Shown: positions 1 through 10,296 of the stretch, in pieces
Numbering within the stretch: position 1 is the stretch's first letter
Layout: each line of letters opens with the position of its first letter
Assembly (NCBI GenBank): GCA_003996215.1
Contig: QJPP01000311.1
Coordinates: 1,054,001-1,118,000, forward strand
Source: Jaltomata sinuosa
Taxonomy: Eukaryota > Streptophyta > Magnoliopsida > Solanales > Solanaceae
DNA length: 64,000 nucleotides
Direction: 5' to 3'
Program-made: the position numbers and the translations under genes
Notes under the pieces: model-generated
What the model was told of the DNA's origin: nothing
What the model saw: only the letters and a program-made list of their open reading frames with translations
Databases searched by the model: none

Positions 1-560
1 CTTCGCATAAAGCTTTTGACATCTCAATATGTCCAACACAATGCGGAGATGATTAGCATGCTCCTCCCTACTCTTGGAGTAGATCAAAATATCATCGATA
101 AACACAATAACGAAGGAATCCATATATGACTTAAACACCCCATTCATCAAACTCATGAATGCTGTCGGCGTATTGGTCAACCCAAACGACATCACTAAGA
201 ACTCGTCAAGTCAATTTTCAAAAAAGCCGACACGTCCTGTGGCTGGTCAAACAGATCATCAATACGGGGTAGAGGGTATTTATTCCAGATGGTAACCTTG
301 TTCAACTACCTATAATATATGCACATCCGCATACTACCATCCTTTTTCTTTATGAACAAGACCGGATCACCCTAAGGTGAAGCACTGGGACAGATAAATC
401 CCTTGTCTAAGAGTTCTGTAGCTGAGTTTTAAGTTCCCTTAACTCTGCCTGAGCCATACGATACGGAGAAATGGAAATGGGATGAGTGTCTGGCTCCAAA
501 TCAATACAAAAGTCTATATCCCTGTCCGGAGGCATACCAGGCAAATCTGTTGGAAACACC
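1..560 (-). pseudogene. Gypsy reverse transcriptase, N-terminal and palm part (truncated by window edge)
   Basis: On the minus strand, 210 down to 1 translates cleanly to the RT palm: the segment EFLVMSFGLTNTPTAFM, followed by the catalytic box FVIVFIDDILIYS near 80-130, where the two adjacent aspartates are the metal-binding pair. Upstream (about 210-560) the LEPGT-like and SPYRMA-like linker and the K-K-D-G-S-M-R region can be made out, but stops and frame shifts break it. RT would copy the element RNA into DNA inside the virus-like particle. The remainder of pol is beyond position 1. This copy is decayed, although the catalytic box itself is intact. Confidence 0.8.
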
Positions 561-562
561 TC

Positions 563-1345
563 TCAAAACTCAGAAACAACTGAAACTGACTCAATAGATG
601 GGTACTCCACACTATCATCCCGGAGATGAGCTAAGAAGTCTAGACACCCCCTTTCAACCAGCTTTCTAGTCCGAACAAATGATATGATCTTAACTGGCTT
701 AGGCCTGTACACACCTTCCCACTCTAACCTATCCTTACTCGAAATCTCTCGAGCTACCGTCTTGGTGTTATAGTTTAATACAGCATGATAAGGGGATAAC
801 CAGGTCATGCCCAAGATAATATCAAAATCAACCATATCCAGAATTACCAGGTCTACCCAAGTGTGCAACCCCACAAACATATTAGAACAACCACGATAAA
901 CATGAGTCACAAACACAGACTCTCCAATTGGGGTGGAAATATGGATAGGGGAATCAAGGATATCACATACCAAGTTCAGACCCAACACAAAACTCACAGA
1001 CACATAAGAATATGTAGAACCTGGGTCAAATAACACCGTAGCTATTTTATCACAGACGAGAATGGTACATGTGATTACTCTATCTGACGCCTCAGCCTCG
1101 GTCCTCCCTGGAAATGCATAGCAGTGAGCCCGGTCATCAATCCGTGCAACCTCCCTAGCTGGTTGCGCCGCACCCCTGCCCGCGCCGTCATTCCCTCTGT
1201 CTCCCCGACCTCTTTGAAAGTTACCTCGCCCACCCTGTGGACAACCTCTAGCATGACCACATCTACCAGCCGGGACCACAACCTTAGGTTGCTGCTGAAC
1301 CTGATTATCGGTCCGCCTGTGAGGGAACACCCTCTTAAAGTGGCC
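563..1345 (-). pseudogene. Gypsy retropepsin-like aspartic protease plus end of gag
   Basis: One open stretch on the minus strand (255 residues from 1330) covers the end of gag and the protease. The active-site segment is VLFDPGSTYSYVS, with DPG where retropepsins usually carry D-S/T-G. About 55 residues later comes the flap and C-terminal region ending in DFDIILGMTWLSPYHAVLN, a hallmark of plant gypsy proteases. The domain would cleave the Gag-Pol polyprotein. The serine-to-proline change beside the catalytic aspartate may weaken activity, but plant gypsy copies vary at this position. Reading continues toward RT and is then broken by stops near 400-560. Confidence 0.75.
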
Positions 1346-2571
1346 CAGATCACCATAATGGAAGCAACCACGATCAATTGCAGGCCTGCTAACAGATGAA
1401 TAAGAAGCTCCCTGACCTCTAGGAGCTAAAAACTGCTGATTAGCTCCCGGACGACCACCTATAGTAGCTGGCAGAGCTGACTGAATAGGACGGGCTAAGT
1501 ATACCGGCTAATTCTGACCCCGGGAGTATGAACCACCATAATTTCCCTCATTTTGGGGCATCTTGGCTAACACCTTAGCCTGCCCCGCCTGCCTGACTCC
1601 CTCAAATTTCTTTACATAATCCACCACATCACTAAAGCCCTTCCCTGAAGAAGTCATGTGCACAGACAGCACCTGAAGCTCAGTATTCAGACCCTTGATA
1701 AACAACTGAACTCGCTCCTCCTCGGAGCCCAGCAACTGCATAGCAAAATGAGACAAGGTATGAAACTTTGCCTCATAAGCAGAGACTGACATGCTACCCT
1801 GCTCCAAATTCAAGAACTCATCCTTTTTCCGGTCCCTCAAAGTATGGGGTACGTACTTCTCTAAGAAAAGAGAATGGAACTGCTCCTAAGTCAGTGGAGA
1901 TAAAACGGACGACCGACACTCCACGTGAGACCTCCACCATTGTTTGGCATCACCCTGCAGCTGGAATGTGACAAACTCCACCCCATACTGTCGCACAATG
2001 CCCATCTTGTGCAGCCTCTCATAACAATCCAGTATGAACTCATAAGAATCTTCCCTGTCAGTACCCTGAAACGTAGGAGGTTTAAACTTGAGAAACTTGG
2101 TCACCATCTCATGTTCATTCCCTGTTATCACTCGGCCTAGCATTGGCCTGAAGAAGTCACCTGTGCCTGACGCTGCATCCATCCTAGGAGCCGTAGGATC
2201 TGTTGGCTGAGTGCCCAGAGCCTGATTTGCAAGTGTCGCGGGTATGGCCCTAGCACCAACCAGTCCACTCAAGATGTTCCAAGCCTGCTGAAATGCTTCT
2301 AGTGTCATATAAGGAAGGCCTGCACCTCCAGCCGGTGCCGCCTCTGCCTCAGGCTTATCCCCATCATCCTCCACAACCACTTCCACATATTCGATAACCT
2401 GTTCCTGAGGTAGGGGAGGGGTTGCTTCTCGCGCTCCTGCAGCAGCCTGAGCTCAACCCTGACGGGCGTGGCTCTACCGCGTCCTCTGCTCTTTCCCCTG
2501 CCTCTACCATGGACACCCAGGCCCATTGTTGGGACCGCCGGTCTAGCTTCGTTGTTCCTTGTGCTAACCAT
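1346..2571 (-). pseudogene. Gypsy gag (capsid and nucleocapsid), broken
   Basis: The start codon at 2571-2569 opens with MVSTRNNE and an Arg/Gly-rich segment, usual for the gag N terminus of plant chromoviruses. The capsid (retrotrans_gag) is seen at about 1886-2200 with the W-W-R-S motif of the family, then continues in a second frame at 1508-1840. The zinc knuckle around 1345-1385 reads CFHYGDLGHFKRVF: two of the expected cysteines of CX2CX4HX4C are replaced (by Y and F), so RNA binding through this knuckle is probably lost. Stops and frame changes separate the pieces. Gag would form the particle that packages element RNA. Confidence 0.75.
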
Positions 2572-2772
2572 CTGCGGACAGAAGAGTGAAAGAGTAAGAT
2601 ACCAATTTGTATCACCAGATATCAATTGGAATAAAGTTATAGCACGATGGAAGAAAGAAGAGATAGTTTCCTAAAGTCCCATAGCCTCTCGAAGAAAAGT
2701 ACAAATGTTTCTGCACCATTTCGCAAGACTCTACTAGACCTGTTTTGGTACGATGAGATCAACGAACCTAAG

Positions 2773-2784
2773 GCTCTGATACCA
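2773..2784 (-). promoter_or_regulatory. Primer-binding site, initiator tRNA-Met
   Basis: On the minus strand this is TGGTATCAGAGC, the standard plant initiator-Met primer site, four bases after the LTR end at 2789. It fixes the orientation and the 3' end of the 5' LTR. Confidence 0.9.
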
Positions 2785-3643
2785 TCTTTGTCATGACCCA
2801 TACCGTCAAGAGTGGCACTCACCCAACTCCCGGGTGAGCGAACTATCACTTCCCCGAACTTAACCATTCTAATAGCTCAAACCAATATGCAGAAAGTAAA
2901 CTAGAAATCAATGATAAGGGAACAACTTCATTAACTTAACCTGCGGAAAAATACCCCCTTGAATCTGAAAGTCGCAGTACCAAAACAATCTACCAAATGT
3001 CTAGAATACGGGGATGCAACCCTAAAATAAGGAAATAGTCTAAGCCCGAAACAAGTGGGCTATAACTCTAAAGATAGATTCAAGGCATCTCGATCGAAGC
3101 AGCTCACCCTTGAAGTCTGGAAATACTTGGATTACAAATGAGGTCGCGTATCAGCCACTGGAAGATTTCCTGTACTCACAAAAAGAAAAGCAAGTGCAGT
3201 ATCAGTACCCCACCACTGTGTACTAGTAGGATCATCAGTCAGTTTCAAATAAAACAGTGTATGAACAGTACAACAAATCAAGTGTAACTACAGGAAAAAC
3301 ATGCAACAAGACAGGAGGCATCCCTAGACTACAAGTCTCATCCTAACTTGTCCCCACATGTAATCCACCTTTCTATGACTATGATCAACAATCAAATATA
3401 ACTAATAAACAATCTTTTTTATATAGCCCGGTCCAACCCTAGGATCCCTTCTAACCAACACCTAAGTGTTAAACGAACAACCCGATCTACACCAAGACCA
3501 ACTCAATCAGATATAACCATATTCCCGGCCACTCAAGGTCCATAAGCACTATCATAGTTCAATAACACAACCCGGTCCATTCATGGAACTATTACCAAAT
3601 GACACGATACAACCAATATCCATGCAACAAATACAGTAAAGTT

Positions 3644-3763
3644 AACCCATACCAGGCGTGGTACCCGAGTCAACTGTTAGTATAGCCCATACCAGGCGTG
3701 GTACCCGAGCTAACCGTTAGTGTTATCCAATACCAGGCGTGGTACCCGAGTAAACTGAATGTC
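3644..3763 (-). repeat. Tandem repeat, three units of 40-41 bp, inside the LTR
   Basis: The segment CATACCAGGCGTGGTACCCGA recurs at 3651, 3691 and 3732 (positions of ACCAGGCGTG), giving spacings of 40 and 41 bases. Each unit contains the hairpin TACCA-GGCG-TGGTA. The copies differ by a few bases. Confidence 0.9.
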
Positions 3764-4495
3764 AGTTAATCCATAGTCACAATAATGAACAATCAACTTG
3801 TAAACCAATAAGCAAACACACGATTCAATTCACCAGACTATAAAACAGGACCCTTAGACATTCCTAAACAATTCCCTAAGCAATGCATCTCATACAAACA
3901 CTTAGATAATAGTACACAAACATACAACATTCACAGAAATCGTTGATCATCACCTACCTCGAAATAATCCAAGCTCTACTCAACCGGAGCTTTCCCGTTT
4001 GCTTAAGTTCTTGCTTGTTCTCGGTCTAAAACAATACACAAGTACTAAATTAATACACAAGGCCTGTACATTACCCGTATTACACCAAACCCCAGGCCAA
4101 CCATGATCACCTCACCCTCTTCCCAGGTTTTTCCATCATTAATTCTCCTAGTTCTACTATTTTTATGGATAAAAATTAGGAAATTAAGGTCACGTGATCA
4201 TGAAATAGTAAATTTAGCAACACCCAAGAACTTCTACACATAGAATCCTCTTTTTTCTCCGGATTCTACCCTCTCTAAGTCATTCTAAACCTTTTCCCAA
4301 GTCCACTCCTAGCAATTCTACTGCATAGGAAAAGTATTATGGAGTTCGGGGAGTAGAAACCTTACCTTAGGGAAGAAAAGCGATGAAGAATGGAGGAAAA
4401 ATAGTTGAAATCGCCCTAGCCCTTTTCCCAAATGAATTTGTGAAAATTGAATATTTTTGGAGAAGTTTCTGCATTAAATCTCATCACGCTCCATT

Positions 4496-4632
4496 ATAGC
4501 GGTCCGCTCCGCTATAGCGGTACCGCTGTAGCAGAGTCAACCGCTATGGCGGAGGTTGACCGACTTGACTTCCGCTGTGGCGGTAATTTTTCCGCTATAG
4601 TAGAAGTCACCGTGGAGGAGTTTCAACCGCCA
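4496..4632. repeat. Cluster of CCGCTATAGCGG-type palindromes in the LTR U3 end
   Basis: Five or six copies of CCGCTATAGCGG, CCGCTATGGCGG, CCGCTGTGGCGG and half-sites lie within about 135 bases, in otherwise AT-rich DNA. Every copy is rich in CpG or CNG methylation sites. The cluster sits near the transcription-upstream end of the LTR. Confidence 0.8.
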
Positions 4633-5321
4633 TTGACACAGGATAAAAAGTCGTAAAATCTCCAAAATTAGTCCATTTTATAACACACTTATTTTCCTGA
4701 CATCTCGGAATAACTCCTTCACGTAAATCTCAATTTTGGGAGTTTTACTTACCCAAATTCGATTCTGAAAAGTCCCTCGGACTCCTTTATGTGTTAGCTA
4801 CGAAGAAAACTAGCTCAAAACAAGACATTCAACCCAATTCTTACTCGGATTACCCTAGACCATACATCTCTCCTAAACCGGCCGAGACTAGCCTAGCTCA
4901 GAATTTCAAACTCCTAAACACAGAGTTTTTTAACTCTGAATATTGGCACGAAAGGTTTTTTTGTAATGACGGACCCGGTCATTACAGCGAATGAAGGAGC
5001 TTGAGATCATAAAAATTGAATTTTGATGATTTTGAGATAATGGTTAGGTTCCAAGTGATCAGGAGTGTTCTAGGGGCTTGAGCACGGATAGAGATTAGAT
5101 TGTTGCTTTTATTATTATACTTATTATTTAGTCTCTCTATAGTTTGCTTCTTTCCTCGCTCTTTCTCTGTATTATTCTTTTTCTATATTTAAATTTTATT
5201 TATATATTGATTCAAGTTTATATGATTTCTTGATTTTCTATGCTAATTATTCATGTTCTTCCCCCATTGTCATCTTAATTTTTCGTGCTAACTTTACTTG
5301 CGCTTTGGATCTTTATTCCAG

Positions 5322-5512
5322 TTCGTCTTTAGTTCACCCATCAATGTAGCACTGAATAAATGCAGAGTTGAATCACACGTCATAGCAGGGGTGTTTACCA
5401 TAAAAGATGGTAAACTTGGGTCACTGTTATCATTCCTTGATTATGCAGAAATTTTATGGCAACCACCATCTTGCCTTAATAGTGAGGATCAGGAAACTTT
5501 TCAGATGCTCAA
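5322..5512 (+). pseudogene. Exon-like block, unrecognised protein
   Basis: A pyrimidine-rich stretch ending TTTATTCCAG at 5321 is followed by an open segment that includes ESHVIAGVFTIKDGKLGSLL and a run ending EDQETFQMLK. The donor-like CTCAA/GTGAGT follows at 5512/5513. Codon use and composition are unlike the surrounding AT-rich DNA. I do not recognise the protein. No partner exon could be joined with confidence, so this may be an exon of a decayed host gene or a captured fragment. It is unlikely to be a working gene on its own. Confidence 0.35.
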
Positions 5513-6025
5513 GTGAGTTTTTAAAAGGGAAAAAATGTATATATTCTATATTAGATACAATATTACAACTTATACCACAAGATTTTAATTTTCAATACAT
5601 ACCATATGTTTTCTTGCAAAATATACCAACTTAATAAACACAAAATAAAAAATAATAACATAAAAAAGGAAAAATTTGAAAAAAGGATACCAGAATTTAT
5701 TAAATACTAACAAATGGTAATTAAAACAGAAAAAGAAAGTAACAACAATTTCTAAAAATATGTTGATTATACCAAAAATATATCGCATTTGTTTTGCACG
5801 TTTCAAGCCCCATAATCTTTCTTCTTCTTCAGGCAAAAAACTCCATTGAAATATACTTGCTTCCTTTCAACTGAGTAATTTGATTATTATTTTTTAGAAA
5901 AATAGATACTATCAAATCGACGGTATTGGTTTTTCAATATGGAATATGGTAATCTTCATTCAATAATGATTTAATATAGAGGTTGATGGAATATAGCGGG
6001 TAATTATACATGATTCAGACATCAT

Positions 6026-6233
6026 GAACTCAGTTTTTCTATTAGTTTTATACATCAAGTTCATACATCCATCTAATATACATAATGAAATCAATTTTTA
6101 TACCAGTTTCATACATCAAGATCACACATCCATCTATCTATACTATAAAATCAGTTTGCATACTATTTTCATACACCAAGCTCATATATCCATTTTTCAT
6201 ACAACACGAAATTAATTTTCATACCAGTTTATA
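6026..6233. repeat. Minisatellite, about 3.4 units of roughly 60 bp
   Basis: Phrases of the type TTTTATACATCAAGTTCATACATCC repeat about every 60 bases from 6026 to 6233, with clear divergence between units. Overlapping short open frames here translate into the same repeated peptide pattern in two frames, so they are by-products of the repeat. Confidence 0.75.
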
Positions 6234-8947
6234 TGTACATTTAGCATACAAACTTCTGATTAATTCTCATAAAATAGTATTAGCTAAGTTATTTCTTGAA
6301 CAAGTTTACTGTATAAGTAGAAAATTAATATAAAGTCCTTTTTTTCAAAGTTGACATTCAATATTGTTAATATTTGTAATGACCCTTCCGGTCATTTACG
6401 CATTTTTGGCTTTCTTGTACTGTTAGAGCTTGTCTGTAGTGGCCTCAAGTCATTTAAGGCTTGTCGGGACCGGTAGTTTGGTGCCCGGGCCATTTATTTG
6501 ATCTTTATGATCGTATGATAAGTTTTGAAGTCAAGCAAGTCGGCAAAAGTTATCATAAGTTTCTTTAATAAATTTTCTGAAATTTGGGTCAAAGGTCTCA
6601 AAGCTTTTCTCTCAATATATAAAGTGTTAGAAGTCCCTCGATCTATCAAATCGAAGGTCTACGAATCTAGTTACCAACGCACAAAACCTCACATCAAACT
6701 GATCTCGGAGTAAAAAGTTATGACTGTTTTACCGCAAACTGTTTGGGCAGAAACCGGGTCGCGAACCGGGTCGGGTCAAAATCGATTTAAAGCCTCAAAT
6801 TCACGTTTTAAAACTCCAAAACAGTTTTGAAACAGAGAGAAAACATAAGGGAGGGTTCCAAGAGAGTTCTTGAGTGATCAAGGTGCATTTTTAGTGATTT
6901 CTATCGCTAAAGTTTGCCCCCGTGCCTAGAAACGCGATCTCTACGCGTGGCAGCCATTTTCCCCTTCGATAAATCATGTTTGGAGCTGGTTTCAGAAGAT
7001 AGGACTTGGTATTTCTTGGTGGTTCTTCAAGCTTTACACTTGGTTTGCTAAGGTAACCATCTTGGGGATCTTTTATGATCCTTTTTATGAAGTTCTACGG
7101 ACGTTTTGTCAAGTTATGATAATTTTGGGAAATCTGCCGATTTAAGCTTAATTATGAATTATTTATAGGTGAGTAAAATCTGCATATATATAGTGTTTGT
7201 GAAGCTTAGTATGTAAGGAACAATTTCCGTGAAGGAACTACGGGTATTCGGACGTTCGTTGGAAGGTATTTTTGTCATTTCGGAGCTTCTTGGAGTGGTT
7301 CGAGCTTCGACATCGTCGTCCTAGCAGCTTGTCGTCAGACGACAGGTAGGTTATGGTTTAAACTCCCTAGACTTAGCATATATTGGATAAAATTATACTA
7401 GCTGGCATTCTTGAGTTGGATTATTGGGTTGGTACCACAGACCTCGACCGCTTTATTTATGTCCGCCTACTTTTGTTCCTCCGATGCTTGTAGTACTTGC
7501 CGATATATTTTATTTACTCTTGTGGTCCTGTGAGGCCTTGTTGACTCTTGAACATAGAAGGTGGAATATTGAGAATGTCCGCAAGTCCCGGGCATAGAAT
7601 TATCCTTCTAGGCTGGTTATGTTTACTGAGTAGTTGCGAGTCTGTGCAAGGCCGATAGGTTGATTGTGAGCTGTTGGGCGGCTATTTGTGTTGATCATTC
7701 ATTTTCATGCATATAAAAGAGGATTTATTCATGTTTTACTACGGTTTTGGCTTCGGGCCTACGAGAATTGTTTTTTAAGCCTTGCATGGCCCTGGGGACC
7801 CATTTTTTATGAAAATGAATTAGAAATGGTTTGATTTAACTTGTGAATATTCTTGGGGTAAAAGAAAGTTAAATTTTGATTTCTATCACCAGTTTTACTA
7901 TTAATTCTAGACTCGGCAGGGCCGGGGTGCTAGTTGAGTTTTCTTACTACTTGAGATGATTTTAGCCTCGGTCGGACGTAGCATCTGAGATGATTTTCTA
8001 CTGTTTAGACCCGGTTATGCTCGGGCACCCTTGGAGTGGTTTTTGAGATATTTTCCCATTACTTTAGTCCTGGACAGGTTCTGGGCATGCATATTCGAGA
8101 CTGGGTCTCTATCTTGAACCCGGACTTACTTCCGGATGACATGTTTTGATACTGAGTTTTAGTATGGGGTCTGGGACCTCCATGGACCTTGCCATCCAAA
8201 CCTGGGGCTTCGGGCTGCTTGTGCCAGAGGGAGGTTATACGGCGGAGTAGAGGTATATGGGAAGTGTCCTTCCATAGAACCTACCTGCTGGGCCTGATCG
8301 GCACCGGAGGAGGTATATACAGAGATACCATTTCACTTGAGATCTTCATGCATCATATCATTCATTGTTTGAGGATCCACCCTTGTTTACTATTTGTTAA
8401 TTGTACGCTCCAGTAGTATGGGATGCTGGAGGGTTTGTTTTCACTTGTTTGTGTTCCTCGATTGTATGGGCAGCTGGGGGACTGTAGGTAGACTCTTGTT
8501 ATTTACTTACGAAATTGTTACATGTTACGGTTAAGTATGAAATTGGTTACTGCTAGGTTGTTAGTTCCTGGATTTGAGAATTGATATGATTAATTGAGTT
8601 TGATTCCTGTCTCCGAGCATGCCTATCATTACTTTTTCCCTCTTCCTCTTACACTTGAGGTTACCGGTATACCGTCCATTTCATAAACTTATTATATATA
8701 TACTGTTATTGCAAAGATCCCAGGTGCGTTGTTTCTTACTTACACCTGTGCATGTTGTATCTATATTCTACTTGCTGGCCTCTCATGTTGTTCTATTGAC
8801 TTCCCTCTAGGCTAGTTCCTGTGTACCTTTTGTTGATTTCTGTGACTACTTGCTTCTATTTCGTCTGTTACTACGTTTTTATCTTATATGTGCCCAGTCG
8901 GCCTATGATACCTACTGGGTACCTTATGTTTTGCATTTGGTGCTTAC

Positions 8948-10274
8948 TGATGTGACGCTAATTTACGCCACTTTCGACTCCTTTTTACTAAGAACAATCG
9001 TACGTTTTCAAGCAACCATTGTTGTTTTTGATGTTTTTATGTTGTATTTGTAGGAAATGGAAGCAAACACGAAAACGGAAGAAAATACGAGAAAAACGAA
9101 GTTCTGCCTAAGAGTGACGGCCTGAGTGACGGGCCGTCACACATGTGACGGTCCGTCACTGGGACCGTCACACCAAGGCAGAATCTCAGGCGGCACCACT
9201 GCCTAGCAGTGACGGTCCAGGCGACGGTCCGTCCCTGCCTTGACGGTCCGTCAGCCTGACCGTCACGCTTAGGCAGTGACTCAGGCGGCGACCCGCGTTT
9301 TTGGGGATTCCTAGCCCGTTTTGGAATTGGTTTCTACTACTCCTATAAATACCCTATGTTAGGGTTATGTTAATTATTACTCTCCCATTATTTCAAACAC
9401 GTTTTTAGTTAGTTTTCGAGAGCAAGAACACGTTTCTTGAATTAACAATTGTGTTCTTGATTCGTTCTTGAGTTCTTGGTTTCTCTTGTTCTTGGAGATT
9501 GAAGAGTGGTTTTCATTATATTGTAAGAACTTCTTCTCCTTATTATGAATTCAATTCTCTTCTCTTTTCTTTATAGCATGATTAACTAAAACTCCCGCAA
9601 CTAGGGTTGTGGGAGCCATGGCAAACGTAACAATATAGATTCCGGGGAGCGTTGGGTTCGATTTATGTATTGTCACGTTGTTAATCATACATTATGTCAC
9701 GTTTTCTAGTGGGTTGCAAACATTAGAACATGCCTAGGTTTAATTTGCTTGAGAAAGAGATTAAAACCGGGAAACTTGATTAACAACAAGGATTCGAGAC
9801 TACCAACTCTCGTCTTAAAGATTAATGCCGTAACTGGATTAATCTACTTGATGTTAGGATTGAGAGCTAAAAAGCACATCTTTTTGAGATCGAGAGAAGA
9901 TAAAAGGAAATTTGTTTATTTGGTCGAGAGACGTTTAGACGATACAATTGACGCAATCACATCGTGACATTCATATAGAAAGAACCCGGTTAAGCCTAGA
10001 ATCGACATTGTTACAACGCCATGGTAACCACGTCCCTAGTTCGCATTCTCTCATACTGATTTAACCTCCTACGTTTATTATTGTTTTGTTTACAATTTGA
10101 TTACAAAACCCCCCCTTTTAGTTACTGGAAACGATTGACAACTAGTCACATACTTCACTAAAGTCTTAATCATCACCATATTCTCTGTGGGATTCGACCC
10201 CAACCTTGTTGGGTTATATATTTGACAACGATCGCTTACGCTTCTTAAATTGAGGTGTAGTTTGAGCGTTATCA
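8948..10274 (+). repeat. 5' LTR of the Athila-like element
   Basis: 1327 bp, TG...CA ends. It contains a TATA box CTATAAATA at 9343-9351, a palindrome array at 9115-9275 just upstream of it, and a 72-codon open stretch (9749-9967) repeated in the other LTR with no recognisable product. Confidence 0.92.
9115..9275. repeat. Array of GTGACGGTCCGTCAC palindromes in LTR U3 (second copy at 12061-12226)
   Basis: Perfect or near-perfect palindromes GTGACGGGCCGTCAC (9126-9140) and GTGACGGTCCGTCAC (9145-9159) are followed by several half-sites (GACCGTCAC, GTGACGGTCC, GACGGTCCGTC). All are CpG-dense and lie about 70-230 bases upstream of the TATA box. The array is repeated in the 3' LTR. Confidence 0.9.
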
Positions 10275-10278
10275 AAAA

Positions 10279-10296
10279 TGGCGCCGTTGCCGGGGA
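10279..10296 (+). promoter_or_regulatory. Primer-binding site, tRNA-Asp type
   Basis: TGGCGCCGTTGCCGGGGA begins four bases after the LTR end. It is the primer site typical of Athila/Tat-lineage gypsy elements and is complementary to the 3' end of tRNA-Asp. Confidence 0.85.

Larger units (their letters stand above)
1..4986 (-). mobile_element. Ty3/gypsy element (chromovirus-like), 5' part, minus strand, runs off the left edge
   Basis: Read on the minus strand, the order is LTR (4986-2789), an initiator-Met tRNA primer site, gag, a retropepsin-like protease, then the start of reverse transcriptase at the window edge. This is the Ty3/gypsy order. The LTR opens TGTAATGACC and closes GGTCATGACA, so the ends are extended inverted repeats. 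Gag and protease are interrupted by stops and frame changes, so this copy is not autonomous. RNase H, integrase and the 3' LTR lie outside the window. Chromovirus membership is inferred from similarity of LTR ends and layout to the complete element at 6375-21843; no chromodomain can be seen here. Confidence 0.85.
2789..4986 (-). repeat. 5' LTR of the minus-strand gypsy element, about 2.2 kb
   Basis: The boundaries come from TGTAATGACC at 4986 (minus strand) and ...GGTCATGACA ending at 2789, next to the primer site. The first 25 bases are a near-perfect palindrome (4962-4986). The LTR holds a three-copy tandem repeat (3644-3763) and a cluster of GC-rich 12-base palindromes (4496-4632). It has no coding content; short open stretches in it are chance. 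Confidence 0.8.
4987..6374. other. Host-like spacer between two gypsy elements
   Basis: This is AT-rich DNA with no complete gene. It holds an exon-like block at 5322-5512 (separate entry), long A/T tracts at 5620-5760, and a minisatellite at 6026-6233. The right end (6370-6374, ATATT) is the left target-site copy of the 15.5-kb chromovirus. It was joined directly to 21849 before that insertion. Confidence 0.7.

Noticed and set aside
1124..1399. 91-codon plus-strand frame
   Set aside because: It is the antisense of the gag/protease of the minus-strand gypsy element.
6026..6233. Possible CRISPR-like array
   Set aside because: The units are contiguous, diverged and without spacers. This is a plant nuclear minisatellite.
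8189..8416. Conserved 75-codon frame, also at 20631-20858
   Set aside because: This is LTR sequence shared by both ends of the chromovirus; the reverse strand of the same LTR segment is open at 31634-31891. Conservation reflects LTR pairing, not coding.
9749..9967. 72-codon open frame duplicated at 12692-12910
   Set aside because: The duplication is simply the two LTRs of one element. The frame lies in the transcribed LTR and has no recognisable product.
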